From positions 1-64,000 of the forward strand of contig JAWXBD010000084.1 of NCBI GenBank assembly GCA_034439815.1: a stretch of DNA of 64,000 nt. Reading direction: 5' to 3'. The notes beneath the pieces were generated by a model. It was not told the DNA's origin. It worked only from the letters and a program-made list of their open reading frames with translations, and did no database searches. Both the position numbers and the translations under genes were made by a program. Of the stretch, positions 1-9,011 are shown in pieces. Position 1 is the stretch's first letter. Each line of letters starts with the position of its first letter. Source of the DNA: JAEUIT01 sp034439815. Its GTDB lineage: Bacteria > Planctomycetota > Phycisphaerae > Phycisphaerales > SM1A02.

Positions 1-50
1 GGATAAAGCTGGGGGATAAAGCGGTCGCGCAGAATCAGTCCCCGACTGCA

Positions 51-962
51 TCAGTCATCAAACTGTTCGCGCGACGTGCGGCCACGCAGCGGCGTGCGTT
101 TTGGCTCGCCGGGACGACGCGGATAGAGCTTCGGCGTTGCACGCATCTTCTGGATCGGAACGATCGTCCCAGTCGGCGTGCGCAGCAGCTCGAGGGCGTG
201 CGCGTGCAGTGCATGCAGGGCGGCCTTCGCTTCGATCACCTCGCTCTCAGCCCGTTCTCCTTTGATGCAGAGAGCGAGACCGCCAACCCGTGCGAACGGC
301 ACCGTCAGTTCGACGAGCGTCGCGAGCGGGCCGAGCGCCCGGCTGGTCACGATGTCATAACGCTCCCTGTGCTGTTCCCTGTCACGTGCCGCGTCTTCCG
401 CGCGAGCGTGCACGACGCGCACGTTCCTGAGTCCGAGCACTTCGACAACCTTCTCGAGAAACCGGACCTTCTTGCCTGTCGCTTCGAGGAGCGTCACCCG
501 TACGTCGGGAAGCGCAATGGCGAGGGGAAATCCGGGTAGTCCTCCCCCGCTTCCGACATCGAGCAGCTGGAGTGGTTCGATGTCGAGCGGCTTCCGATGC
601 TCGTCGAACTCCGCCGACGCAATCACGGGGAGGAGTGTTGCGCTGTCGAGGATGTGACGCATCCACATCGCGGGGCCATCAGAGACTGCGGTGAGATTGA
701 AACGCGTGTTGGCGCTCGCGAGAAATCCGAGATAGCGCGCCAGGAGATCGAGCTCGCCCGGTTCGAATGCAATGCCGAGCTGTTCGATGGCGGTCGCGAA
801 CTCGGTCGTCGGCGCCACAGGCGCGGCGTCCTCGTCGAACGGCGGACCATGATCAACGCGTGGCGTCAATGGCCGCCCGGGTGGCGTGTTCGCTTGCCCC
901 TTGGACGCTGATGATCCTGATGATCCTGATGATCCTGATGATCTGGGCGACGGCGTCGTCAT
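51..962 (-). CDS. rsmG: 16S rRNA (guanine527-N7)-methyltransferase RsmG
   Basis: RsmG uses S-adenosylmethionine to methylate G527 of 16S rRNA in the cytoplasm. The SAM-binding core is clear (LLDVGSGGGLPGFPLAI), followed by the family strand and helix segments VTLLEATGKKVRFL, DIVTSRALGPL and a late CIKG lysine. The start chosen (ATG, 962) gives 303 residues; an upstream in-frame ATG at 1010 adds 16 residues of no evident function. The family usually has about 210-240 residues. The excess here is an N-terminal tail rich in Ser, Gly and Pro, part of which comes from a 9-bp tandem repeat, plus a short basic C-terminal tail. It is divergent from the next gene. Function is confident; the start is less so. 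Confidence 0.93.
   Translation of the reverse strand: MTTPSPRSSGSSGSSGSSASKGQANTPPGRPLTPRVDHGPPFDEDAAPVAPTTEFATAIEQLGIAFEPGELDLLARYLGFLASANTRFNLTAVSDGPAMWMRHILDSATLLPVIASAEFDEHRKPLDIEPLQLLDVGSGGGLPGFPLAIALPDVRVTLLEATGKKVRFLEKVVEVLGLRNVRVVHARAEDAARDREQHRERYDIVTSRALGPLATLVELTVPFARVGGLALCIKGERAESEVIEAKAALHALHAHALELLRTPTGTIVPIQKMRATPKLYPRRPGEPKRTPLRGRTSREQFDD
908..943. repeat. 9-bp tandem repeat, four perfect copies, inside rsmG
   Basis: The unit CTGATGATC is repeated four times without a mismatch. Read on the minus strand in the rsmG frame it encodes a Ser-Gly-Ser repeat in the non-conserved N-terminal tail, so copy-number change would preserve the frame. Confidence 0.9.
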
Positions 963-1067
963 ATCGACACGGTACCAGCGCGGGAATCGGGACAAATCCC
1001 GCTCACCCATTCTGTCGGAAGCTGGGGATTCTGCGCATCATCACCACTCCATTGGCTAGCATCCGCT

Positions 1068-2750
1068 TTGGGAGATCATCACGTGATTCGAATTGAACAA
1101 TTGCTGGTTGTCTGTTGTGCTGCAACCTGCGGGTTCGCTGTGTCCCGTGTTTCCGTCGCAGGGATCATTCTTGTTCCGCAGGAGCATCCGACCATTGCTG
1201 CGGCGATTGCGGCCGCCTCGTCGGGCGACATCATCCAACTCGCTCCTGGCACCTACACCGAACCGTTTTCCTTCGGCGCGGTCGGGGTCACCATCCGCGG
1301 CGATCCAAACGCACCGAGCTCGGTTGTCGTAGCGCCGACGAGCGGCCCACCGCGCTCGGCGTTTGTGGTGAGCGCCGAGCCCAACGGCGGCACCGTCGCG
1401 TTCGAGGGTCTCACGTTTGGCGGCCATGTGAAGTACGTGGTGAGCGCCGGGGCGCTCTCCATCACCGCGTGCGCCACCACGCCGACAGCGGGCGGCGCGT
1501 CAGTCGCGTTCACCGTCACCTTGGGATCGCTGGAGGTCGACGGGCTTGATGTGCCGGATCTTGGGGCCCTACCGGCCTTGCCGCTGTTCACCGTCGACGA
1601 GGGAACGGCGTCCATCCTGGATGTCGGGATCGCCCAAGGGGCGCGTCCGGTCGCCCTGCTCAGCGATGCAAGCAGCGTCCTCGAGACTGTCCTGATTCAG
1701 AATCTGACGTTGACCAGCGGTGCGGCAGTGACTGTCCTCAATGGTGAGGCATCGATCCTCGACGGCAGTTTCACCGGTATCTCCGACGCGATCGGCATCG
1801 CGGGGACGGGAGCAGCCATCACGATCGTCGGCTGCAGCTTTGCAAGCATCGGCAATCCTGCGAGCGGCACGGCGCGGGCCATCGCCGTCGTCGGTCCGAC
1901 CGTGACGATCGTCGACTGTTCCATCACCGGATGCGGGGGTCGGTTCGCGCCCGCATCGGCAGCCACGCTCCAATGTCCAGGAATTCTGGTGAAGAATACG
2001 ACGATCAGCAACAACAACCTGAGCGAAACCGGCGCGGGTGCGCTGCTGCTGTCCGGCATTGGAACGATCCAGACAACGACGTTCGACGGGAACAGCACGA
2101 AGGAGCTCGGCGGCGCGATCCGCCTCACCGGCGCGTATTCGATCGAGAGCTGCGTGTTCCGCAACAACATCGGCGGCGCAGGTGACGGAGCGGTTTCCGT
2201 CGATGGCGGCGGCGCGTTCTATGGCTGTGACTTCTTCGACAATCACGCGGGCGACGGCCAAGGCAACGACGACATCTACGGCGGTGCCGTCACGGTCCAC
2301 GGTGGCCAAGGCGTGTTTGTGGAGTGCTCCTTCTCCGGCAACGTGGCGGGCTCCGATGGCAAGTCGATCGGGTACGGCGGCGCGGTCGCCTCGCTGAACG
2401 GCGTCCTCGCGTTCGATTCCTGCATGATCGTCGGCAACACCGCTCAGGACCTCGCGGGCGGCATCTACCTCGATCCGTCGGCCGGCGAACTGCTCATGGA
2501 AAACACGACGGTCTGCAGCAACGTTCCTGACCAGATCATCGGCATCTATAACGATCTCGGAGGCAACACCGTGTGCGGCTGCCTAGGCGATCTCAACGGA
2601 AACGACGGCATCGCTGCGGACGACCTTGCAGCTCTGCTCGGCGCATGGGGCCCGTGTGAAAGCTGCGCCGAAGACCTCAACGCGGACGACAAAGTCGATG
2701 CCGCCGATCTCGCGGTCCTCCTCGGTGCGTGGGGTGGCTGCGCGAGCTGA
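1068..2750 (+). CDS. Exported right-handed beta-helix protein with C-terminal dockerin-like repeats
   Basis: The 560-residue protein starts with a signal-peptide-like hydrophobic segment (LLVVCCAATCGFAV). A pectate-lyase-like entry motif follows (TIAAAIAAASSGDIIQLAPGTY), typical of right-handed parallel beta-helix proteins. The middle consists of short repeating turns with stacked Asn and Gly (ISNNNLSETGAGALLL, FDGNSTKELGGAIRL, FSGNVAGSDGKSIGYGGA), consistent with beta-helix coils. The last ~55 residues hold two dockerin type I-like calcium loops, each ending in LLGAWG. Beta-helix folds are often polysaccharide-active or adhesive, but no catalytic residue can be assigned. The C-terminal repeats are shared with the 16206-19187 protein and may be an anchoring or sorting module. 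A GTG at 1083 is an alternative start. Confidence 0.85.
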   Translation: MGDHHVIRIEQLLVVCCAATCGFAVSRVSVAGIILVPQEHPTIAAAIAAASSGDIIQLAPGTYTEPFSFGAVGVTIRGDPNAPSSVVVAPTSGPPRSAFVVSAEPNGGTVAFEGLTFGGHVKYVVSAGALSITACATTPTAGGASVAFTVTLGSLEVDGLDVPDLGALPALPLFTVDEGTASILDVGIAQGARPVALLSDASSVLETVLIQNLTLTSGAAVTVLNGEASILDGSFTGISDAIGIAGTGAAITIVGCSFASIGNPASGTARAIAVVGPTVTIVDCSITGCGGRFAPASAATLQCPGILVKNTTISNNNLSETGAGALLLSGIGTIQTTTFDGNSTKELGGAIRLTGAYSIESCVFRNNIGGAGDGAVSVDGGGAFYGCDFFDNHAGDGQGNDDIYGGAVTVHGGQGVFVECSFSGNVAGSDGKSIGYGGAVASLNGVLAFDSCMIVGNTAQDLAGGIYLDPSAGELLMENTTVCSNVPDQIIGIYNDLGGNTVCGCLGDLNGNDGIAADDLAALLGAWGPCESCAEDLNADDKVDAADLAVLLGAWGGCAS

Positions 2751-2797
2751 TTGGCGTACTATTGCTGCCGAACTCCTTTTTGAAGGACCCTTCGGCA

Positions 2798-3778
2798 ATG
2801 CGCGAACGAGACAGCGGACCTAGTCGCCGGATGACATTGATTCTGTGTTCGGCATTCACCGCGACGCTGCTCGCGGGGAGCGCGCCGCTGACCAAAGACG
2901 ACGCTCCCGTCGTCGAACTCAAACTTCCGGCGCAGGATGCCACGAAACCTCAGGACTATCCCGGACTGCACAATGTGGTCGGGTTCGGACCGGGCCTTTA
3001 CTCCGGCTCCGCTCCCGAAGGTGACGCGGGATTCAGTTCGCTCGCCGCACTCGGGATTCGCACCATCATCAGCGTCGACGGCGCTGCGCCGGAACTCGCG
3101 CGGGCGAACGCTCGCGGCCTGCGCTACGTGCATCTGCCGATCGGCTACAACGGCTTCGATGAAACGCGCAAGCTCGAAATGACACGGGCGGTGCGTGATC
3201 TCCCCAAGCCGATCTACATGCACTGTCATCACGGCAAGCACCGCAGTGCCGGCGGCGCCGCAGCAGTCGGCGTTTCGCTCGGAACGCTCACGAATGCGCA
3301 GGCGATCGAGCGGATGAAAGTCTCCGGCACGGCGGCTGACTACGAGGGTCTCTATCGCTGCGCCGAGCAGGCGAGCGTGGTCGCGCAGGCCGTTCTCGAC
3401 GCCGCCCCTGCGACGTTCCCGGAGGTCTCGCGCCCCAGCGGACTCGTCCACCTGATGGTCGAGACGGACGGAGTCATGGAGCATCTGAAGGCGATCGAAA
3501 AGGCCGGCTGGACGGTCCCGAAGGATCATCCCGATCTCGTCCCTGTGGCCGAAGCCGGCCGGCTCGCGGATCTGCTGCGCAACACGAAGGATGACAAGAC
3601 CGTTACATCGAGAGAAGACGCGAAGGAGTTCCTCGTCGCGCTCGCCGACAACGCCGCGAAGGCGCAGGTACTCGAAGACCTGCTGCTCAAGGCCGATTCG
3701 ACGGCCAAGGAACGCTCCGCGCAGTTCAAGCTTGTCACGCAGTCCTGCAAGGACTGCCATGTGAAGCATCGCGATTGA
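2798..3778 (+). CDS. Exported dual-specificity-phosphatase-like protein fused to a cytochrome c'-like domain
   Basis: The 326-residue protein has two modules. After a probable signal peptide (MTLILCSAFTATLLAGSAPL), residues ~50-190 resemble the cysteine phosphatase fold: the P-loop HCHHGKHRS fits HCx5R(S/T), with Cys143 and Arg149. Residues ~210-326 are helical and end in SCKDCHVKHRD, a CxxCH haem c motif (Cys317, Cys320, His321) ten residues from the C-terminus, where cytochrome c' proteins carry it. The start at 2798 follows the previous gene's stop; ATG 2831 would begin exactly at the signal peptide. An ATG at 2729 is in frame but would overlap the upstream gene. A haem protein joined to a phosphatase is unusual. 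Enzyme activity and haem attachment are inferred. Confidence 0.82.
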   Translation: MRERDSGPSRRMTLILCSAFTATLLAGSAPLTKDDAPVVELKLPAQDATKPQDYPGLHNVVGFGPGLYSGSAPEGDAGFSSLAALGIRTIISVDGAAPELARANARGLRYVHLPIGYNGFDETRKLEMTRAVRDLPKPIYMHCHHGKHRSAGGAAAVGVSLGTLTNAQAIERMKVSGTAADYEGLYRCAEQASVVAQAVLDAAPATFPEVSRPSGLVHLMVETDGVMEHLKAIEKAGWTVPKDHPDLVPVAEAGRLADLLRNTKDDKTVTSREDAKEFLVALADNAAKAQVLEDLLLKADSTAKERSAQFKLVTQSCKDCHVKHRD

Positions 3779-3784
3779 GGCTCC

Positions 3785-3982
3785 ATGCTCGCACTCCTCG
3801 TTATCCTCGCGCAAATCAGCACCAAGGCGCAGCCGCGGCCGTCGTGGACGTCCTACGAGCTGATCGTGCTGGTCAGTTTCGGCGTGGTGACCGCGCTGGC
3901 TGTTCTCTATCTCCTCTGGCGTGCATGGACCGTGCGCCATGACCCCACGTGGAAAGAGGCGCGACGAAGTCAGTCGTCCTGA
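3785..3982 (+). CDS. Small membrane protein downstream of the phosphatase-cytochrome gene
   Basis: This 65-residue protein starts six bases after the phosphatase-cytochrome stop codon and is probably cotranscribed with it. It has a hydrophobic N-terminus (LALLVILAQI), a strong membrane segment (ELIVLVSFGVVTALAVLYLLW) and a basic C-terminus. Its 3' end overlaps the convergent RodA/FtsW gene by 13 bp. I do not recognise a family. The adjacency suggests a membrane partner of the haem-containing neighbour, which is only an inference. Confidence 0.55.
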   Translation: MLALLVILAQISTKAQPRPSWTSYELIVLVSFGVVTALAVLYLLWRAWTVRHDPTWKEARRSQSS

Positions 3983-5244
3983 TCGAGGTAGCTCGTCTCG
4001 TCATGCTTGGGGCGGCGCAGGCCGATGTTGACGAGCAGACCGACGTTCAGCCATGTCGCCATGAGACTCGAACCGCCGTAGCTGACGAACGGCAGCGTGA
4101 TGCCCGTGATCGGCAGCAGCCCGATCGTCATGCCGCTGTTAATCGTCATCTGGGTAAAACTGCTCGCGACGACACCGACCGCAGTGAGCCGTCCAAACGG
4201 ATCGCGGCAGATCGCCGCGGTCGCGATCCCGCCGATCGCGAACACCAGATACGCCAGCCATGTCGCGACTCCGCCCAGCACGCCCCATCGGCAGCAGATG
4301 ACCGCGAAGATCATGTCATTGTGTTCTTCGGGCAGTCCGTTGAAGATCACCAGCGCCCGCGCGTGCTCTTTGCCCACGCCGGTGATGCCGCCGCTCCCGA
4401 CGAGCCGCATCGCCCGCCATCCCTGGAACCCTTCGTTCTTCTCGTAGCGGGTGTCGCCGGAGATCTGCGCGATGATCGCATCGATGCGGGCCCGCTGGTA
4501 CGGCTTCAGCACGAATCCGTACGCGACGGGCACCATCGCCGCGGCGAGCAGCACGCTCAGCGTCACGTGCCGCTTGCGGGCGCCTGCCGAGATCAACATC
4601 GCGGCCATGGTCGGCAGGAAGAGGAGCGCACTTCCGAGATCGGGCTCGAGCACGATGAGCCCGATGGGAACGAGCGTCACAAGGACGACAGCGACGAATC
4701 CGCGCAATGTGCGATGGCTCTGTGTCGCTGACAGCCAGGCCGCGAGCCCGAGGATGTAGACCGTCTTCGCGAGTTCAGAGGGCTGGAAGTCGGCGGGCCC
4801 GAGCGCGATCCATGCCCGCGCACCGTTTCGCGGACGGACGATCGACTCCGGCACGAACGGCAGCAGCACGAAAATCAGCAGGCACATCACCACCGCCGCG
4901 AGGCCGATGATCGCCCGGCGATACCACCGGTAATGGGGCAGCGCGACGACGCTCGCGGCGAGGATTCCCACGCCGAGAAATGTTAGCTGCCGACTGGCGA
5001 ACTCCGGTCGCGTGGTATCGATCGCCGCAATGCCGAGCAGTGACAGGAAGAGCGCCGCCGCGAGCGAGAGCCACGCGGGCGTCCACCACAGCAGGCGCTT
5101 GCGGCGCTGCGCCGGGTCAGCGGTCGCGTAGAGCAGCGCGGGATCCCACACGACGCGCCGGCGCTGCGATGCGGACGACACGCCTCCCTGCGGGGCATCC
5201 GTCGGCTGCGGCTCGCTCGACGACTGCGTGCTGAGGGTGCTCAC
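3970..5244 (-). CDS. rodA: RodA/FtsW/SpoVE family peptidoglycan polymerase
   Basis: SEDS-family integral membrane glycosyltransferases polymerise lipid II into glycan strands together with a class B penicillin-binding protein. The 424-residue protein shows family signatures in order: GARAWIALGPADFQPSELAK, LEPDLGSALLFLP, the long loop with YEKNEGFQGWRAM, GLPEEHNDMIFAVI, and the C-terminal PFVSYGGSSLMATWLNVGLL. About ten hydrophobic segments are visible after a Ser/Gln-rich cytoplasmic N-terminus. It overlaps the upstream penicillin-binding protein gene by 4 bp, the classic SEDS-PBP pairing. RodA (elongation) and FtsW (division) are hard to separate by eye, so the symbol is provisional. Confidence 0.93.
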   Translation of the reverse strand: MSTLSTQSSSEPQPTDAPQGGVSSASQRRRVVWDPALLYATADPAQRRKRLLWWTPAWLSLAAALFLSLLGIAAIDTTRPEFASRQLTFLGVGILAASVVALPHYRWYRRAIIGLAAVVMCLLIFVLLPFVPESIVRPRNGARAWIALGPADFQPSELAKTVYILGLAAWLSATQSHRTLRGFVAVVLVTLVPIGLIVLEPDLGSALLFLPTMAAMLISAGARKRHVTLSVLLAAAMVPVAYGFVLKPYQRARIDAIIAQISGDTRYEKNEGFQGWRAMRLVGSGGITGVGKEHARALVIFNGLPEEHNDMIFAVICCRWGVLGGVATWLAYLVFAIGGIATAAICRDPFGRLTAVGVVASSFTQMTINSGMTIGLLPITGITLPFVSYGGSSLMATWLNVGLLVNIGLRRPKHDETSYLDQDD

Positions 5245-7577
5245 GAACCCCGATCCTTCGTGGCTGCGGACGCGCCCAGATAGCCCTCGCGCACCATGGC
5301 ACGGATGATCTCCGCCGCCACGGGGCCGGCCGTCTTGCCGCCCGACCCGCCGTGTTCGACGAGGACGGCGATCGCGTATCGCGGCACGCCGTCCGCTTCA
5401 TCGCCGGCCAGCCCCACGAACCATGCGTGGTCGGTCTGCACCGACGTCTCCGGCGTGCCGTCATGGTCGTTGTCAATCTTGAGCGGCGGCGCCTGCGCCG
5501 TCCCGGACTTCGCCCAGATGCGCACACCCGGCACCACGGAAATCGGCTGCTGCTCGCCACTCTCAAGCGTCACGTGATGGCCCGTTCCGTAGCTCTCGGA
5601 GACTGCTTTGCGCAACCCGTCGATCGATTTTCGCACAGCGACCTGATTGAGACCGAGGTCTTCCGTCGTGACGCCGCGGCTGGGGCGGTCGAGGAGGAGG
5701 GACGGACGAACGACTCGACCGCCGCGGGCGAGCGTCGCGTACGCGCTCGCGGCGTGCAACGGCGTCCACGTAACCGGTCCCTGACCGATGCCGAGAAAGA
5801 CCGCGGCCGCCCGATCGCCCGACGCACGGATCGCCTGCATCTCTTCCGCGCTGGGCACGCTCCCGGCAGCTTCGCCCTCGTAACGCACGGGGCCGCCCCC
5901 ACTGTTGCGGCCAGTGTCGCGGCCGATCGCGAGGCCGATGTCGACCGGGCGGCCGACACCGAAATTGCGATACCACTGCACCGCCCCTTCAAGGCCGAGC
6001 TTCGACGCGACCGTGTAAAAATACACGTTGCACGAACGGGCGATCGCCTCCTCGGCACCGAGCGGTCCGTGCGTCGATGTGCGCCCCTCTTCAGGACGCC
6101 AGATCCAGCAGCGTGCGAAGCTCGTGACGTTCTCGAAGAAGTGTCCCTTGCAGTCCACGATCGAGTCCGCTGGAAACACGCCTTGCGTGACCGCGCCAGT
6201 GAAAAGGAGCGGCTTCACGATCGAGCCGGGCGGGTAGACGCCTTCGACCGCCTTGTTGATGTCGGCACCTTCGACGCGCCGTCGCTTGGAAGGAAGTGCT
6301 GTTGACTCCCGCAACGTCGGAGTCGAAACAAGTGCGAGCACGTCACCCGTCTCGATCTCGATCACCACCGCGGCGCCATTCAGTTCCCATCCGACAGGCA
6401 AGACCCCCTGCTTCGGTTCGCCGTCGGCGGTCCATCCGCGCTGCCACTGCTGAATCTTCGCGAGTCCGAGCTCCGGATCGAGCGCCGCCTGCGCCCACGA
6501 CTGCAGCTTGATGTCGATCGTGAGCCTGACATCCGCTCCCGGCAGCGCGTCGCGGCGGGTGGAGTCGCCTGTTTCAAGGTTGCGTTCGACGATCCCGCGC
6601 GCGCCGCGCAGGCGATCTTCCAGCGTGCGCTCCATCCCGCGCGCACCGACGAGGTCGCGGTCCGCGCGATAGCCGCCGAGATCGGCGACTTCACCGGTGC
6701 GCGCGTCGAGGAACGGACGGCGCGTGAGATCCTCGATGAAGACGCTCGTGCGCGTGGTCCCCAACAGGTGATCGGCGACGCCCTCGAGCCGGATCGTGAG
6801 CGGCGTGGCAGTCCGGAGCGGACCGGGGAGCGCAGAGCGGTCGACGGGAACATCGACTTCGTCCCATGGCCGCACCCGGCGCGTTGCCGGCACGACGACG
6901 AGCGTGTCGCGCTCTTCCTCGCCCAGAGCCTGAAATCGGAATGCCGTCATGTCGTCGACATCCGCAAGAATCGTGTGTGGCTCTTCCTGCTCGCTGATCG
7001 TTTCATCCTCGGCGATCGGCAGCGGTGCAGAGCCGCTCGCCGCCGCTTTCGCCTCTTCGGCGCGGCGCATGCGGTCTCGGTACGCTTCGACGCGCGGGGC
7101 GACGCGCCGCCGGATCTCGTCGAAGCGCCGTTCGAGTTCGGCGCGGTCGAAGCCGCCGGCAGTGCATAGCTCCGCGAACAGCCGCTCGGCCTTGAGATCC
7201 CACTGCGCGCGCCTGGCTTCCGCTTCGGCATTGCGCTCGTCACGCGAGAGCTTCTGCCACGCCGTCGCCCCTAGGTCGCGGCGCGCCTGAAAACGCGCCT
7301 TCTCCGCGGCCCAGCGCCCGGCGATCACCGCGTACTCGACCTGCACGTCCCAGCTCGCGCGGTCCTCCGCGAGCGTCACACCATTGCGGTCCAGGATGCT
7401 TCCGCGCACGAACGGCAGGAACGTCCGGCGGCGCAGAAACGTCTCCGTCTGCCGGCTGTGCTCCGAGCCCTCGATGATGGCGAGGCGACCGAGCTGCGCA
7501 GCGAGCGACACGCCGATGATCAAGAAGATCGTCAGCAAGAGCAGCAGTCGTCGATGAAAGAATCCGATCGCGAGCAT
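5241..7577 (-). CDS. mrdA: Class B penicillin-binding protein 2, peptidoglycan DD-transpeptidase
   Basis: This is the cross-linking partner of the adjacent SEDS polymerase. The protein is 778 residues from ATG 7577, with a short cytoplasmic start, one membrane anchor (LLLLLTIFLIIGVSLAAQL) and the pedestal motif RGSILDRNG. All three transpeptidase motifs are present: Ser452-x-x-Lys455 in PPGSIVKP, Ser515-Cys-Asn517, and Lys690-Ser-Gly in KSGTAQ. It is longer than the usual ~600-650 residues because of a charged, helical insert in the first third (runs of Arg, Glu and Ala around ERRFDEIRRRVAPRVEAYRD). A longer reading from 7688 would translate an intergenic repeat and is rejected. It is probably an elongasome PBP2; a division PBP3 role is not excluded. 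Confidence 0.93.
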   Translation of the reverse strand: MLAIGFFHRRLLLLLTIFLIIGVSLAAQLGRLAIIEGSEHSRQTETFLRRRTFLPFVRGSILDRNGVTLAEDRASWDVQVEYAVIAGRWAAEKARFQARRDLGATAWQKLSRDERNAEAEARRAQWDLKAERLFAELCTAGGFDRAELERRFDEIRRRVAPRVEAYRDRMRRAEEAKAAASGSAPLPIAEDETISEQEEPHTILADVDDMTAFRFQALGEEERDTLVVVPATRRVRPWDEVDVPVDRSALPGPLRTATPLTIRLEGVADHLLGTTRTSVFIEDLTRRPFLDARTGEVADLGGYRADRDLVGARGMERTLEDRLRGARGIVERNLETGDSTRRDALPGADVRLTIDIKLQSWAQAALDPELGLAKIQQWQRGWTADGEPKQGVLPVGWELNGAAVVIEIETGDVLALVSTPTLRESTALPSKRRRVEGADINKAVEGVYPPGSIVKPLLFTGAVTQGVFPADSIVDCKGHFFENVTSFARCWIWRPEEGRTSTHGPLGAEEAIARSCNVYFYTVASKLGLEGAVQWYRNFGVGRPVDIGLAIGRDTGRNSGGGPVRYEGEAAGSVPSAEEMQAIRASGDRAAAVFLGIGQGPVTWTPLHAASAYATLARGGRVVRPSLLLDRPSRGVTTEDLGLNQVAVRKSIDGLRKAVSESYGTGHHVTLESGEQQPISVVPGVRIWAKSGTAQAPPLKIDNDHDGTPETSVQTDHAWFVGLAGDEADGVPRYAIAVLVEHGGSGGKTAGPVAAEIIRAMVREGYLGASAATKDRGS

Positions 7578-7578
7578 G

Positions 7579-7700
7579 GGAGGAAAGGGCGAAGTATGAA
7601 GTACGAAGTATGAAGGAAATGGGAAGAAGTGCGAAGGTCCGGCGCAGTGGTTTTCATCCCTTCTTCCTTCTTCCTTCTTCCTTCTCACTTCTTACCTTTC
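7579..7700. repeat. Low-complexity purine/pyrimidine intergenic repeat element, copy 1
   Basis: The left arm is purine-rich and built from GAAGTATGAAG-like units (7590-7637). The right arm is pyrimidine-rich and built from CCTTCTTCC units (7653-7690). The arms are partly complementary, so the transcript could fold back. The element fills the gap between mraY and the penicillin-binding protein gene. A related copy lies at 24574-24680. I see no coding function. Confidence 0.75.
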
Positions 7701-8886
7701 AACGCAGTTTGATCGACACCAGCGCCAGCATGCCGAAGATGACGGCCACGATCCAGAATCGCGTCACGACCTGCAGCTCGCTGAGCCCTCCCATGTGGAA
7801 GTGATGATGAATGGGCGAGCAGCGGAAGATGCGCTTGCCTTTCGTCCACTTGAAGTACCCGACCTGCAGAATCACACTCATGATCTCCATGACGAAGATG
7901 CCGCCGATGAGCACGAGGAGAATTTCATTGCGGATCGCCACCGCGACGAACGCCAGCAGTCCGCCGAGCGCCAGCGATCCGGTGTCGCCCATGAACACCG
8001 ACGCGGGATTGCAGTTGAACCACAGGAAGCCGAGACAGGCGCCGGCCATCGCGCCTGCAATGACCATCAGTTCCTTCGCTTCCGGAACGTACGGCACCAG
8101 GAGGAAGCTGGCGGCCGTCTGCGAACTGGCGACCCAGCAGAGGATCATCATCACGAAACAGGCGATTGTCAGCGTGCCTGCGGCAAGCCCGTCCATCCCG
8201 TCCGCGATGTTCACGGCGTTGCTCATGCCCGCGATGCAGAGCGTGCCGAGGATCACGAAGGAGCCGAGCCCCAAGATGACCACGCCAGGATTCATGACGA
8301 GTTCCGCCATGTGCCGCGGCGTCGGCTCGTAGGTGCGCTGGAACGGGATGTTCAGGGAAATCGCGGCGTCGTTGGCAGTGTTGATGCCGTGGCGATACAG
8401 GAAGAAACAGACGAGCGCGCCGACGCCGAGCTGAAACAGCAGCTTCTCCCACGCGAACAGCCCCTCGCGCGTGCCGGGCGTGCGGCGCGAGGCGGTGAGC
8501 TTCAGCCAGTCGTCGAAACTGCCGACCGCGGCGAGCCACACAAGGAGCAGCACCGCACATTGAACAAACCGGTTGTAGACGAAATCGCAGAAGAGAAACG
8601 TCGTCAGCAGAATCGCACCGACGATCAGGATGCCGCCCATCGTCGGCGTGCCGGACTTCCCCTTCATCATCTCGTTCAGCCGCTCGTTATAGAACTCCGG
8701 GTTGTCGCCGACCTTCTGCCGGCGCAGCCAGCGGATGATCGGCTTGCCGAACAGGAGGATCACGGCAAACGCGACGAGCACCGCGGCAAAGGCCCGGAAC
8801 TCGAGCTGCAGAAAGACCCGCACCACCGGGAAGAGCCCGACGTGCTCGAGCCAGTTCTGGAAGCGGTCCGTTAGCAGGTAAAACAT
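7699..8886 (-). CDS. mraY: Phospho-N-acetylmuramoyl-pentapeptide-transferase MraY
   Basis: MraY transfers phospho-MurNAc-pentapeptide to undecaprenyl phosphate in the inner membrane, producing lipid I. The 395-residue protein has about ten membrane segments and family motifs in order: KSGTPTMGGILI, FDDWLK with catalytic-region aspartates, the SNAVNIADGMDGLAAG motif, FMGDTGSLALGG, and the C-terminal CSPIHHHFHMGGLSE histidine cluster. It lies 125 bp downstream of murF in the same direction. Length slightly exceeds the usual ~360 residues because of a loop near EPTPRHMAELV. Confidence 0.97.
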   Translation of the reverse strand: MFYLLTDRFQNWLEHVGLFPVVRVFLQLEFRAFAAVLVAFAVILLFGKPIIRWLRRQKVGDNPEFYNERLNEMMKGKSGTPTMGGILIVGAILLTTFLFCDFVYNRFVQCAVLLLVWLAAVGSFDDWLKLTASRRTPGTREGLFAWEKLLFQLGVGALVCFFLYRHGINTANDAAISLNIPFQRTYEPTPRHMAELVMNPGVVILGLGSFVILGTLCIAGMSNAVNIADGMDGLAAGTLTIACFVMMILCWVASSQTAASFLLVPYVPEAKELMVIAGAMAGACLGFLWFNCNPASVFMGDTGSLALGGLLAFVAVAIRNEILLVLIGGIFVMEIMSVILQVGYFKWTKGKRIFRCSPIHHHFHMGGLSELQVVTRFWIVAVIFGMLALVSIKLR

Positions 8887-9011
8887 GTGCGGACCCCCAT
8901 TATCGGCCGAGGCTGCGCGAGTTCTGGAGAGTAAACCGCAGTCGGGTGATTGCCGGGGCGAATTCGCGAGTCAGGATTTCAGGCCGCTCAGGGACCCCCG
9001 CGACTGCTCAT

